NCBI RefSeq assembly: GCF_030152825.1
Contig: NZ_JASLIP010000013.1
Location: 1-38,308 of the forward strand
Length of the DNA: 38,308 nt
Source: Corynebacterium sp.
GTDB lineage: Bacteria; Actinomycetota; Actinomycetes; Mycobacteriales; Mycobacteriaceae
Reading direction: 5' to 3'
Shown: positions 10,257 to 18,653 of the stretch, one piece after another
Layout: every line of letters starts with the position of its first letter
Numbering within the stretch: position 1 is the stretch's first letter
Translations under genes and position numbers: made by a program
The notes under the pieces: generated by a model
What the model was told of the DNA's origin: nothing
Databases searched by the model: none
Seen by the model: only the letters and a program-made list of their open reading frames with translations

Positions 10257-11903
10257 CTAGTCCGCGACCAGCGTCTCCAGGGTCAGATCCGGGAATTCCT
10301 TTTCGATGAAGGCCAGCTTCCACTTATCGCCGAACAAGGCGATGAGCTCGCCGTCGCCGCGGGTGAAGATCTCCACGCCGCGCTGGCGTCCCAACTGCGG
10401 GGCGGAGGCCTCGTCGGTGCGGCGGGCCACCGAATACGGCACCGGCTCGGTGACGGTCTCCACGTTATACTCCGCAGCCATGCGCCCCTGCATCACCTCG
10501 AACTGCATCGGACCGACCGCAGCCATCACCGGGGCGGCGTCGCCGCGCAGGTCGTTGCGCAAGATCTGAACAACGCCTTCGGACTCCAGCTGCTCCAGCG
10601 CCTTGCGGAACTGCTTGTACTTGCCCAGGGACTTCGCGCGCAGCGTTTGGAAGTGCTCCGGGGCGAACTGCGGCATCGGCGGGAACTGCACCTTCTTGCC
10701 GGTATAGATCGTGTCGCCCGGCGCCAGCGCGCCCGCGTTGACCAGGCCGATGATGTCGCCCGGATATGCGGTCTCCACCGTCTCGCGGGTCCGGCCGAAC
10801 ATCGTCAACGCGTGCTTGGAGGAGAAGCTGCGGCCCGACTGGGCGTGGGTGACCTGCATGCCGCGCTCGAACTCGCCGGAAATGATCCGCATGAACGCCA
10901 GGCGGTCGCGGTGGTGGGCGTCCATGCCGGCCTGCACCTTGAACACCACGCCGGAGAAATCATCCCCGGTATCGCGGAACTCCTGCACCGCAGCGGAGGC
11001 ACCGGACTGGGCAGCCAGCGCCTTCTCGTCGGATGCCCGGCCGGCGGGGGAGGGAGCCAGTGCGCACAGGGTGTCCAGGATTTGGTGCACGCCGAAGTTC
11101 AGCATCGCGGAGGCGAAGATCACCGGCGAGGTCACGCACTGCAGGAAGAGCTCCTGATCGTGCAGTGCGCCGTCGGCTGCCAGCAGCTCGGCCTCCTCGA
11201 CGGCGGTCTCCCAGACATCCCCCTCGCGCTCAGCGGCTTCATCCGGGGTGTAGTGCTTCTCCGGGGCGATAGTCGAACCGCCGGCGGTGCGGGTGAAGTG
11301 GATGTACTCCTCCGCGTTGCCGTCTTCGTTGATACGGGCGAGTCCCCGGAAATCCCCGGCCTCGCCGACGGGCCAGAACAGCGGGGTCGGCTGCAGGTCG
11401 ATCTCGCTGACGATCTCCTCCACCAGGTCCAGGGCGTCCCGGCCCACCCGGTCCCACTTGTTAATCACCGTGACGATGGGCAGCCCACGGGCCTTACACA
11501 CCCGGAAGAGCTTCAACGTCTGCGGCTCAAGACCCTTACCGCCGTCGACGAGCATCACCGCGGCATCCACGGCGGAGAGCACGCGGTAGGTGTCCTCCGA
11601 GAAGTCCGCGTGGCCCGGGGTGTCCACCAGGTTGATGACGTATGGCTCGCCCTCGTGCCCCTCCGGTGCGTAGTCGAACTGCAGTGCCGAGGAACCGATC
11701 GAGATGCCGCGGTCCTTCTCCATCTCCATCCAGTCGGAGACGGTGGACTTGCGCCCCGCCTTGCCGTGCACCGCGCCGGCCTCCTGGATGACGTGGGCGT
11801 GCAGCGCCAGCGCCTCGGTGAGGGTGGATTTACCGGCGTCCGGGTGGGCGATGACGGCGAAGGTACGGCGTCGGGTGGCTTCAGCAGCAGCGTGGGCGTT
11901 CAT
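10257..11903 (-). CDS. prfC: Peptide chain release factor 3
   Basis: Translational GTPase of 548 residues that recycles RF1/RF2 from the ribosome after peptide release. G-domain motifs are clear: AHPDAGKSTLTEAL (P-loop, about 18-31), the switch region EKDRGISI, VDTPGHADFSEDTYRVL and NKWDR. The downstream beta-barrel and C-terminal domain fit RF3 rather than EF-G in length and sequence (for example QFEVMQGRMAAEYNVET). The ATG at 11903 has a TACCCT box eight bases upstream and no Shine-Dalgarno sequence. A long open frame on the opposite strand across the whole gene is a GC-codon shadow. Confidence 0.95.
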   Translation of the reverse strand: MNAHAAAEATRRRTFAVIAHPDAGKSTLTEALALHAHVIQEAGAVHGKAGRKSTVSDWMEMEKDRGISIGSSALQFDYAPEGHEGEPYVINLVDTPGHADFSEDTYRVLSAVDAAVMLVDGGKGLEPQTLKLFRVCKARGLPIVTVINKWDRVGRDALDLVEEIVSEIDLQPTPLFWPVGEAGDFRGLARINEDGNAEEYIHFTRTAGGSTIAPEKHYTPDEAAEREGDVWETAVEEAELLAADGALHDQELFLQCVTSPVIFASAMLNFGVHQILDTLCALAPSPAGRASDEKALAAQSGASAAVQEFRDTGDDFSGVVFKVQAGMDAHHRDRLAFMRIISGEFERGMQVTHAQSGRSFSSKHALTMFGRTRETVETAYPGDIIGLVNAGALAPGDTIYTGKKVQFPPMPQFAPEHFQTLRAKSLGKYKQFRKALEQLESEGVVQILRNDLRGDAAPVMAAVGPMQFEVMQGRMAAEYNVETVTEPVPYSVARRTDEASAPQLGRQRGVEIFTRGDGELIALFGDKWKLAFIEKEFPDLTLETLVAD

Positions 11904-11917
11904 GAGTACCCAGGGTA
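11904..11917 (-). promoter_or_regulatory. -10 box, leaderless start of prfC
   Basis: On the - strand TACCCT (11917-11912) is followed by eight bases and the ATG at 11903. Confidence 0.35.
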
Positions 11918-11979
11918 GCGCCCCACAAGCCCCAGCCCGAATCCCTCCAGCCGCTGGGCAGGAGGTGGGGCCAGTGGGC

Positions 11980-11993
11980 TAAACTTTCACACC
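11980..11993 (+). promoter_or_regulatory. -10 box, leaderless start of membrane protein gene
   Basis: TAAACT at 11980-11985, then eight bases to the ATG at 11994. The same box and spacing recur before mazG. Confidence 0.5.
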
Positions 11994-12968
11994 ATGTCCA
12001 GCACTGACCCCCAGTACGTCGCGATTGATACGGTCGTGCCCGCAGTACTCGGGATCGTGCTGATGATCCTGATCTGGGCGACCCTGCGCTCCATGCTGGT
12101 GCTCTCCTCGGAGGACCGGATGCTGGGGGTGCGCATCCCCCGGATTAAGCGCCTGAACCCTGTTGTCTTGGCGGCGAAGTCCGATTTCAAGAAGGCCAAC
12201 ACGTGGGTGCTGCTGCTGTTCGCCATCGCGGTGCTGATCGCGCTGGCACAGGGGGCGCACCGCCTGGTGGTGTGGGGTTGCGTGGTGCTGCCCGTGCTCC
12301 AGATCTGCGCGGGCTTGTGGTTCTGGGCAAAGGGGCGCCGAGCCATCCGGCAGGAGCGCAGGCTTTCGCGGTGGTGGGAGATCGGCGATGAGAATGCGGA
12401 TTTCGCGGACGCGGAATCGGCCTCCGAGTCCGCCCGCAAGCAGTACGCCCACTATCAACAGCAGCCCGGCACCGTGCCCCGCTCCTTCGACCAGCTGGTG
12501 TACCCGAAGTCCGCGGGCTGGTTGTTCATCCTCGCTTACGGTGTGGTGGTCGCCGCCGGTGTGGCGGTGTGGTGGAACACCGACGTGCACAGCGGCCGGG
12601 AACTGTGGCAGGTCTACCGCACCCCGTTCTGCGCGGCGCTGCTGGCCCTGGTGGCCTTCGTCGCTTCCTACTGGCTGAGCTTTTACAACCCTTCGGCTCG
12701 CGGTCAGCGCCGCGGCCCGGAGCTCATTGTGTGCATGGCGAGGCTGCAGCGGGGGATCGCGTTGTTGACGCTCATCGCCCTCATCGTGGTGAACGTGGGC
12801 GTGATCACACCGGTCGTTCCAGCGCTCTCCGATCAGGCGGATATGCTGGGCATCCTACGGGGCGCAGGTTGGGTGTGCGTCGCCGTCGTGGCCGCTGTGG
12901 ACATCCTCTGGCCTGCGCTAACGCTGGTGAGGCTGCGCCAGAAGGCGGCGGAAAAGCAGCGCTCCTAG
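11994..12968 (+). CDS. Hypothetical multi-pass membrane protein
   Basis: 324 residues, not recognised as a known family. Hydrophobic segments lie at about 14-36, 70-86, 92-112, 176-194, 215-233, 254-275 and 290-308. A polar, charged stretch (about 118-170, with DENADFADAESASESARKQ) separates the third and fourth segments and is probably cytoplasmic. The last ten residues are basic. It sits alone between divergent prfC and gapB. Its likely leaderless promoter suggests independent expression. Confidence 0.75.
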   Translation: MSSTDPQYVAIDTVVPAVLGIVLMILIWATLRSMLVLSSEDRMLGVRIPRIKRLNPVVLAAKSDFKKANTWVLLLFAIAVLIALAQGAHRLVVWGCVVLPVLQICAGLWFWAKGRRAIRQERRLSRWWEIGDENADFADAESASESARKQYAHYQQQPGTVPRSFDQLVYPKSAGWLFILAYGVVVAAGVAVWWNTDVHSGRELWQVYRTPFCAALLALVAFVASYWLSFYNPSARGQRRGPELIVCMARLQRGIALLTLIALIVVNVGVITPVVPALSDQADMLGILRGAGWVCVAVVAAVDILWPALTLVRLRQKAAEKQRS

Positions 12969-13117
12969 CGCGCCGAGGGATCGGCCGGTACAGCCAGGGT
13001 CGAGGGCCCGGCAGCTAGAAAAAGGGGGCAACACTAGGGGTGGAATCCCACTTTTAATCCCAAGACAATTAGGGTTTAGGGTGGTTAATCTTTGCCCCTT
13101 TAATTTTTGGAGGTCTC

Positions 13118-14605
13118 ATGTCCGCTTCTGCGTCCATCGACAAGCAGCAAGCTGATTGGAACGAGCGCGTCGCCCTGGCGGAAAAGATGATCCCGCTGCT
13201 CGGGCAGCTCCGCCGCGAAAAGAACGTCGTGACGTCCATCTTCGGTCGCCAGCTCATCAACGTTGCTGAGACCGATATTCTGAAGCAGCACCGCTTCGCA
13301 CGTCGCATCACCAACAACGACCTGCCGATCGCGCACACCATGCCGATCCTCGAGCGCATCGCAGAGCTCGACCTGAACACCGTCGCTGCGGACCTCGGCG
13401 CCCTGGCCACCGCATTCGAGGACAAGGGTGGCGACTTCGGTGATACCGCCGCCATCGACGAGTTCCTCAAGGAGCAGTTCGCCGACGTCATCGGCACCCG
13501 TGGCGACACCCCGACCACCGACGTCGTCCTCTACGGCTTCGGCCGCATCGGCCGCCTCCTGGCTCGCATCCTGCTCGCCCAGAGCTCCGAGAAGGCCGGC
13601 CCGCGCCTGCGCGCCATCGTCGTCCGCAAGAACTCCGAGGACGACCTGCAGAAGCGTGCCTCCCTGCTGCGCCGCGACTCCGTCCACGGCAGCTTCGACG
13701 GCACCATCTGGCTCGACGAGGAGAACAACGTCATCTGGGCCAACGGCACCCCGATCCAGGTCATCTACGCCAACAAGCCGGCCGAGATCGACTACACCCA
13801 GTACGGCATCGATAACGCCATCGTCGTCGACAACACCGGCGTGTGGCGTGACCGCGAGGGGCTGGGCCAGCACCTGCAGGCCAAGGGCGTTGCCCGCGCA
13901 CTGCTCACCGCACCGGGCAAGGGCGACATCAAGAACCTCGTCTTCGGCATCAACCACACCGACGTCGACCTGGACTCCGAGGACGACCGCATCCTCTCCG
14001 CCGCGTCCTGCACCACCAACGGCATCACCCCGGTGCTGAAGGTCGTCAACGACAAGTGGGGTGTGGACCACGGCCATGTCGAGACCGTCCACGCCTTCAC
14101 CAACGACCAGAACCTCATCGACAACTTCCACAAGGGCGAGCGCCGCGGCCGTGCTGCAACCCTGAACATGGTGCTCACCGAGACCGGTGCCGCCAAGGCT
14201 GTCTCCAAGGCCCTGCCGGAGTTCGAGGGCAAGCTGACCGGTAACGCCATCCGCGTCCCGACCCCGGACGTCTCCATGGCCGTGCTGAACCTCAGCATGT
14301 CCCGCGAGGTCACCAAGGACGAGGTCAACAGCTACCTGCGCGACGTCTCGCTCGTCTCCGAGCTGCGTCCGCAGGTGGACTACATCGACTCCCCGGAGGT
14401 CGTCTCCACCGACTTCGTGGGTTCTACCCACGCTGGTGTCGTCGATGGCCGCGCGACGATCGCTGCCGGCAAGAACCTCGTGCTCTATGTCTGGTACGAC
14501 AACGAGTTCGGTTACTCCTGCCAGGTGGTCCGCATCATCGAGCAGCTGGCCGGCGCGCAGCACGCCGTCGTGCCTGCCCGGACCGCGCTCGACAAGCTGG
14601 ACTAG
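13118..14605 (+). CDS. gapB: Glyceraldehyde-3-phosphate dehydrogenase, long GapB type
   Basis: 495 residues: a canonical GAPDH core preceded by about 130 extra N-terminal residues. The Rossmann motif YGFGRIGRLLARILL marks the start of the NAD(P) domain at about 133. The catalytic Cys298 is in SCTTNG and His325 in VHAFT; their spacing of 27 equals that of classical GAPDH. The C-terminal WYDNEFGYSCQVVRII is typical. In C. glutamicum the corresponding long enzyme works mainly in the gluconeogenic direction; that role is inferred here. The ATG at 13118 follows GGAGG (13109-13113). A perfect 16-base-pair terminator follows. Confidence 0.93.
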   Translation: MSASASIDKQQADWNERVALAEKMIPLLGQLRREKNVVTSIFGRQLINVAETDILKQHRFARRITNNDLPIAHTMPILERIAELDLNTVAADLGALATAFEDKGGDFGDTAAIDEFLKEQFADVIGTRGDTPTTDVVLYGFGRIGRLLARILLAQSSEKAGPRLRAIVVRKNSEDDLQKRASLLRRDSVHGSFDGTIWLDEENNVIWANGTPIQVIYANKPAEIDYTQYGIDNAIVVDNTGVWRDREGLGQHLQAKGVARALLTAPGKGDIKNLVFGINHTDVDLDSEDDRILSAASCTTNGITPVLKVVNDKWGVDHGHVETVHAFTNDQNLIDNFHKGERRGRAATLNMVLTETGAAKAVSKALPEFEGKLTGNAIRVPTPDVSMAVLNLSMSREVTKDEVNSYLRDVSLVSELRPQVDYIDSPEVVSTDFVGSTHAGVVDGRATIAAGKNLVLYVWYDNEFGYSCQVVRIIEQLAGAQHAVVPARTALDKLD

Positions 14606-14622
14606 TTTTACGTGTAAGGGTC

Positions 14623-14663
14623 GGAAGCCCGCCACCAGTGCTGGTGGCGGGCTTCCTTATGTT
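14623..14663 (+). terminator. Terminator of gapB
   Basis: A perfect 16-base-pair stem (14623-14638 with 14641-14656) closed by a two-base loop, followed by ttatgtt. Confidence 0.88.
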
Positions 14664-14711
14664 CTGAAGCTTCCGGGGGTGGGGACCGTGCGCAGGGCCG
14701 CCGGCTAGCCG

Positions 14712-15344
14712 TTAGGCCGTCTTCTTAGGGCGCACCTTGAATCCCATGATGATCGCTTGGATACCGTAGGCAACGCCAAAAATACCCATGACCCACACCA
14801 TGGAGATCATCGTGGATGTTGGGTTGGCCACCAGGAGGATGGCCAACAGGACGCCGAAGGCTATATTGATGATGCCCAGCCATAGCCCGCCCGAGATGAA
14901 GTTCCTATTGCGGATCAGTCCGATGCCCGAAATGATAACGGAGATCGCAACGAACCACAGCACTAGCAGGCTTCCGGCCCAGGCGAAGGACAGGGGGAAG
15001 ACGAAGATCGCAACACCGGCGATGACACCGGCGATGCCGCCCACGAAAGGCCAGCCCCACTTGGAGTCTTCGACCTTGCGCTCCTGCCAGGCCAGCGTCG
15101 CGGTGCCGATCCCCTCTGCGATGAGCCAGATGGCGATGAACACGGAAGCGAGTGTAGCCAGCGAGGCTCCCGCGATAGCCGGGGCTAGGAGCAGGAAAAT
15201 GCCAAGCAGGACGCCGAGCACCCCGCGGAGGATGAGGATGGTCATAGCCCGTTTGCGTAGCTGATTAAACGCCTCGGTCAAGCCACCGAGGTTCGGCCCC
15301 ACGCTGGGGTCGAAGCTGTGGCCCCCTGTTGGGTTGTTGTGCAT
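14712..15344 (-). CDS. HdeD/DUF308 family membrane protein
   Basis: 210 residues with a hydrophilic N-terminus (about 1-33) and six transmembrane helices in three helical pairs, the layout of DUF308/HdeD-like proteins. Repeated pattern elements are GVLGVLLGIFLLLAP, GGIAGVIAGVAIFVFP and GLWLGIINIAFGVLLAI. The C-terminus is basic (KVRPKKTA). The open frame reaches back to 15389, but the ATG at 15344 is preceded by AGGAG seven bases upstream and is preferred. Function is unknown; E. coli HdeD is linked to acid resistance, which should not be transferred without evidence. Confidence 0.82.
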   Translation of the reverse strand: MHNNPTGGHSFDPSVGPNLGGLTEAFNQLRKRAMTILILRGVLGVLLGIFLLLAPAIAGASLATLASVFIAIWLIAEGIGTATLAWQERKVEDSKWGWPFVGGIAGVIAGVAIFVFPLSFAWAGSLLVLWFVAISVIISGIGLIRNRNFISGGLWLGIINIAFGVLLAILLVANPTSTMISMVWVMGIFGVAYGIQAIIMGFKVRPKKTA

Positions 15345-15484
15345 GAGTGAGCTCCTAGTCGCTGTCAATGGTTTAACGCTAATATCCACTGTAGCGCTGG
15401 GTAGAGCAGACTTCTGAGGTGCGATGTCCGCGGTTCCCGAGACCGTGGGAGATGGGGCGCACCGCGCGGTCCCATGATCGAGCT

Positions 15485-15520
15485 AAAGGGCCCGCGACCG
15501 AAACTGGTCGCGGGCCCTTT
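15485..15520 (-). terminator. Terminator after pth
   Basis: A perfect 15-base-pair stem, aaagggcccgcgacc (15485-15499) with ggtcgcgggcccttt (15506-15520) around a six-base loop. It lies just after the pth stop, between two - strand genes. Confidence 0.8.
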
Positions 15521-15531
15521 CACGTTCCCTG

Positions 15532-16179
15532 TTAGCGGCTGCGCCCGTGGATCTCGTTCTGGGCGATGGCCACCCCGCGGCTCACAATCAGCCGCACCGC
15601 GTCTGCCGCATCCCCCAGGGATAGTGGCAGCCACTCGAGCTCCTGCTTGCTGAAGGGCTTGAGCACGAAGCTCGCCGGGTCCATGCGCCCCGGCGGGCGA
15701 CCGATGCCCATCCGTATGCGCACGTAGTCCCGGGTGCCCAGCGCCTGGGTGGTGGACTTCAGGCCGTTGTGGCCGTTCTCCCCGCCACCGATCTTGATGC
15801 GCACTGCCGCCGGGTCGAGGTCCAACTCGTCGTGGATCACGATAACGTGCTCGGCCGGGACCTTGAAGAACTTCGCCAGCGCCCCGATCGCCCCGCCCGA
15901 GAGGTTCATGTAGCTGCGGGCTCGTGCGATGATTACGGACTGCCCGTCGATCTTCGTCTGGCAGGTCAGCGAGTTGGTGCGCTTGTGGGCGCTCAGGGTG
16001 CCCGGCATGGGTGTGAGGTCGTCCAACAGCTCATCGACGGCCAGGTAGCCGATATTGTGCCTGGTGGTCTCGTACTGGGCGCCCGGGTTACCGAGCCCAA
16101 CGACGAGCCACGGGGCATCCGCGCTGTCAGCAGCCTTCGGGGACTTCTTGGGGGAGGAGTTCTTCAGTTTTCCACACAC
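15532..16179 (-). CDS. pth: Peptidyl-tRNA hydrolase
   Basis: 215 residues. Hydrolyses the ester bond of peptidyl-tRNAs dropped from ribosomes and so recycles tRNA. Family motifs: VGLGNPGAQYETTRHNIGY, which includes the catalytic His and the tRNA-binding Asn, then SYMNLSGGAIG, HDELDLDPAAVRIK with the catalytic Asp, and GGENGHNGLKS. An extra N-terminal stretch (about 1-22, Lys/Ser rich) precedes the core. The GTG at 16179 is the furthest usable start, with GGAAGGA upstream. It lies downstream of rplY on the same strand, the common actinobacterial pair. Confidence 0.94.
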   Translation of the reverse strand: MCGKLKNSSPKKSPKAADSADAPWLVVGLGNPGAQYETTRHNIGYLAVDELLDDLTPMPGTLSAHKRTNSLTCQTKIDGQSVIIARARSYMNLSGGAIGALAKFFKVPAEHVIVIHDELDLDPAAVRIKIGGGENGHNGLKSTTQALGTRDYVRIRMGIGRPPGRMDPASFVLKPFSKQELEWLPLSLGDAADAVRLIVSRGVAIAQNEIHGRSR

Positions 16180-16202
16180 AGTTGGAATCCTTCCATAGAA
16201 AG

Positions 16203-16258
16203 ACCCGCCGCGCTGAGGCGCAAGGTATGGCTCATACCTCGTGCCCGGCGCAGCGGGT
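16203..16258 (-). terminator. Nested hairpin between rplY and pth
   Basis: Outer arms acccgc (16203-16208) and gcgggt (16253-16258) enclose aggtat (16223-16228) and atacct (16234-16239). There is no T tract. It could slow transcription or serve as an RNA processing site between the two genes. Confidence 0.4.
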
Positions 16259-16317
16259 GTAAGTTGCGACCCCGGCCGTGAGCTCGCGCTCAGCCGCCGG
16301 TGTGCAAGGGGAGGGGA

Positions 16318-16956
16318 TTAGTCCTCGGACTCTGCCGGAGCCTCAGCCTCTTCGCCCTCAGCGGCGGCCTCGCCCTCCTCAGCAGTCTCGTCGTCCTCAG
16401 GCAGCTCTTCCTCCTCCGGCTCGACGATGTTGATGACGAGCTCCTCGGCGTTGGAAACCAGGACAGCGTTGGACGGCATCTTGACGTCCTTCGCCAGGAT
16501 CTGCTCGCCGATCTCCAGGCCGTTGATGTCCAGGACGATCTCTTCCGGAATGTCGAGGACGTCGACCTCGAGCAGCAGGACGTCGACGTCCTGAACAACC
16601 ATTGCGCCCGGTGCCGGGAGGCCCTCGTGGATGACCGGAACCTCGACCTCGACGCGCTCGCCGCGCTTGACGTTCAGCAGGTCAGCGTGGTCGATGTCCA
16701 GGGTCAGGACGTTCTGGTCGATGGCCTTGACCATCACCAGGTTGTCCTCGCCGTCGATGTTCAGCTCGAACACGGCGTTGACGCCCTCGTTACGGACCAG
16801 TGCGTGCAGGTCCAGGGTGTCGACGTGGACGTGGACCGGGTCCAGCTCGTTGCCGTAGACAACCAGTGGGATCCGGCCGTCGCGACGTAGGCGACGGGAT
16901 GCGCCCTTACCGAACTCGGTGCGCAGAACGCCTTCGATACGAGTCAAATCAGCCAT
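16318..16956 (-). CDS. rplY: 50S ribosomal protein L25, general stress form (Ctc/TL5)
   Basis: 212 residues; binds 5S rRNA in the large subunit. The N-terminal L25 domain (about 1-90, with TEFGKGASRRLRRDGRIP) is followed by the TL5/Ctc C-terminal domain (about 95-180). A very acidic tail (about 183-212, mostly Glu, Ala and Asp) ends the protein, as in other actinobacterial homologues. The ATG at 16956 has AAGGAG close upstream; an in-frame opening to 17028 is not supported. The leader between about 17174 and 16957 contains a terminator and an overlapping alternative hairpin, suggesting attenuation. Confidence 0.94.
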   Translation of the reverse strand: MADLTRIEGVLRTEFGKGASRRLRRDGRIPLVVYGNELDPVHVHVDTLDLHALVRNEGVNAVFELNIDGEDNLVMVKAIDQNVLTLDIDHADLLNVKRGERVEVEVPVIHEGLPAPGAMVVQDVDVLLLEVDVLDIPEEIVLDINGLEIGEQILAKDVKMPSNAVLVSNAEELVINIVEPEEEELPEDDETAEEGEAAAEGEEAEAPAESED

Positions 16957-17040
16957 GAGTGCTCCTTGGACTAAGAAGTTGAAGTGTAAATATTGCGGTT
17001 GCCGCTGCTTTCCTCCTAGCCGGAACAAGCCCCGGAAAAG

Positions 17041-17080
17041 AAAAAAGCCGCGGTTTCTCGCGGCGGGTGTCCACCCCGCC
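17041..17080 (-). promoter_or_regulatory. Candidate attenuator in the rplY leader
   Basis: On the - strand a six-base-pair stem (17064-17059 with 17052-17047) is followed directly by six Ts (17046-17041), a good intrinsic terminator about 85 bases before the rplY start. Immediately upstream a second hairpin (17080-17075 with 17067-17062) shares three bases with the terminator's first arm, so both cannot form fully at once. This is the layout of an attenuator. The signal it would sense is unknown. Confidence 0.5.
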
Positions 17081-17437
17081 CAGGTGAAGCCCCTCGAAGA
17101 AAAGGATGCCGCATGGCCGGGTAGTTCATCGCGCCGATAACGGCCAGCGTTTGTAGCCAGCCCTCGCCGAGATCAGCACCAATCTTACAAGCTGGAAGGT
17201 GGTGGGCGCAAACCCCTCCGGGGAGGGGTCCGAGGCAGGTCGCGGCGAGGTTTCCGAATGGCTTCGGCCGCGCGCTGGACTAGGCGTCGAAGGTGAACTC
17301 GCGGTATTGAACCCAGCTTTGATCCACTGTCGAGTGCCGCCCTTTTGCATGCCGGGCGGGGTGGTGGACCGCCGACACAAGGAACGTGATCGAAGCTAAA
17401 GATTAGCTGAGAGGTCGCTCGGGGTTCTGCTAAACCC
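17081..17437. other. Intergenic region between prsA and rplY
   Basis: Apart from the leader promoter and upstream leader of rplY I see no gene here. A 66-codon + strand frame (17199-17399) and a 37-codon - strand frame (17129-17016) exist, but neither has a ribosome binding site or recognisable product. A short GC palindrome sits at about 17213-17227. Confidence 0.5.
17182..17211 (-). promoter_or_regulatory. Probable rplY leader promoter
   Basis: On the - strand TTGCGC (17211-17206) and TAAGAT (17187-17182) are separated by 18 bases. A start near 17174 would give a leader of about 218 nt in front of rplY, containing the terminator at 17064-17041. Confidence 0.4.
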
Positions 17438-17454
17438 GCCCTACAACAGCAAAA

Positions 17455-17495
17455 ACACCCTCGGCCCCGCCCACAGCGGGCGGAAACGGGGGTGT
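17455..17495 (-). terminator. Terminator of prsA
   Basis: On the - strand ACACCC (17495-17490) pairs with GGGTGT (17460-17455) and encloses CCGCCC/GGGCGG (17483-17478 with 17472-17467). A TTTTTG run follows. Additional eight-base arms (17500-17493 and 17445-17438) could form an outer, partly competing pair. Confidence 0.75.
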
Positions 17496-17518
17496 AGGGC
17501 GCAGGCAGGCGCGGGGGA

Positions 17519-18490
17519 CTACTCGAAGAGAGTGGTCACCGAGCCGTTCTCGAAGATCTCGTGGATCGTCTTCGCCACCAACGGGGCCACGGAGAGAACC
17601 GTGAGGTTATCCCAGCCCTCGGTGCTCTGCGGCAGGGTATCTGTGGTGATGATCTCACGGGCGCCGCACTCGCTGAGGCGCTCGCGGGCCGGACCGGAGA
17701 ACACGCCGTGGGTCGTGGCGATGATGACGTCGCCCGCGCCGGCGTTCTTCAGCACCTGGACCGCGCCGGCAATGGTGCCGCCGGTGTCGATCATGTCGTC
17801 CAGCAGCACACAGGTGCGGCCCTCGACGTCACCGACCACGCGGTTGGAGGTGACCTTATTGGCTACGTCGATGTCGCGGGTCTTGTGGATGAAGGCCAGC
17901 GGGGCGCCGCCCAGCTGGTTGGCCCACTTCTCGGACTCCTTCACGCGACCGGCGTCCGGGGAGACGACCACGATGTTGTCCAGGTTGTAGTTCTCCTGGA
18001 TGTGCTTGGTCAGGATAGGCAGCGCGTGCATGTGATCGACCGGACCATCGAAGAAACCCTGGATCTGGTCGGTGTGCAGATCCACGGAGACCAGGCGGTC
18101 AGCGCCAGCGGCTTTGAACAGGTCAGCGATCAGGCGGGCGGAGATTGGCTCGCGGCCGCGGTGCTTCTTGTCCTGGCGGGCGTAAGGGTAGAACGGGAGG
18201 ATCGCCGTGATCCGCTTCGCCGAGCCGCGCTTCAGCGCGTCGATCATCAGAAGCTGCTCCATCAGCCAGTCGTTCAGTGGCTGCGGGTGGGACTGCAGGA
18301 CGAAAGCGTCGGAGCCACGGACGGACTCCTCGAAGCGCACGAAGATCTCGCCGTTGGCGAAGTTGCGCGCCGTGGTGGGAGTCAGCTCGACACCAAGCTC
18401 GCGGGCTACGGCCTCACCCAGCTCCGGGTGTGCACGACCCGAAAACAGCATGAGGTTCTTTTGGTTGTCGATCCAGTGAGTGGTGGACAC
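17519..18490 (-). CDS. prsA: Ribose-phosphate pyrophosphokinase
   Basis: 323 residues; makes PRPP from ribose 5-phosphate and ATP for purine, pyrimidine, histidine, tryptophan and NAD synthesis and, in Mycobacteriales, for the arabinan donor of the cell wall. Clear family segments: FANGEIFVRFEESVRGSD, PYARQDKKHRGREPISAR (ATP-binding loop), SVDLHTDQIQGFF, VVVSPDAGRVKESEKWA and the PRPP loop VLLDDMIDTGGTIAGA. GTG start at 18490 with GGAAGG upstream. It follows glmU by 163 bp on the same strand; the glmU-prsA pairing is conserved in actinobacteria. Confidence 0.95.
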   Translation of the reverse strand: MSTTHWIDNQKNLMLFSGRAHPELGEAVARELGVELTPTTARNFANGEIFVRFEESVRGSDAFVLQSHPQPLNDWLMEQLLMIDALKRGSAKRITAILPFYPYARQDKKHRGREPISARLIADLFKAAGADRLVSVDLHTDQIQGFFDGPVDHMHALPILTKHIQENYNLDNIVVVSPDAGRVKESEKWANQLGGAPLAFIHKTRDIDVANKVTSNRVVGDVEGRTCVLLDDMIDTGGTIAGAVQVLKNAGAGDVIIATTHGVFSGPARERLSECGAREIITTDTLPQSTEGWDNLTVLSVAPLVAKTIHEIFENGSVTTLFE

Positions 18491-18653
18491 AGATCAGCCT
18501 TCCCGAGGATTTGTTTTCTTGTTTCGCCGGTACGTTGCCGCCCGTCGATCCTTGCGTAGGATCTTTGAGGGCGCCACCCGCTCGCCGCAGTGACCAGCTT
18601 TACATGAACTGATGATAATTGCCTCGTGTTTAAAGAACCAACGAGGGCTAGGG

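Noticed and set aside
10179..11918. Open frame of 579 codons opposite prfC
   Set aside because: It mirrors prfC exactly, has no start signals or family motif, and results from the codon bias of a high-GC gene.
13100..14635. Open frame of 511 codons opposite gapB
   Set aside because: Shadow of a highly codon-biased gene; no recognisable protein.
17236..17320. tRNA-Ser-like fragment on the + strand
   Set aside because: Phrases such as ccgaatggc, ctggact and ttgaaccc recall a serine tRNA, but the anticodon stem and acceptor stem do not pair.
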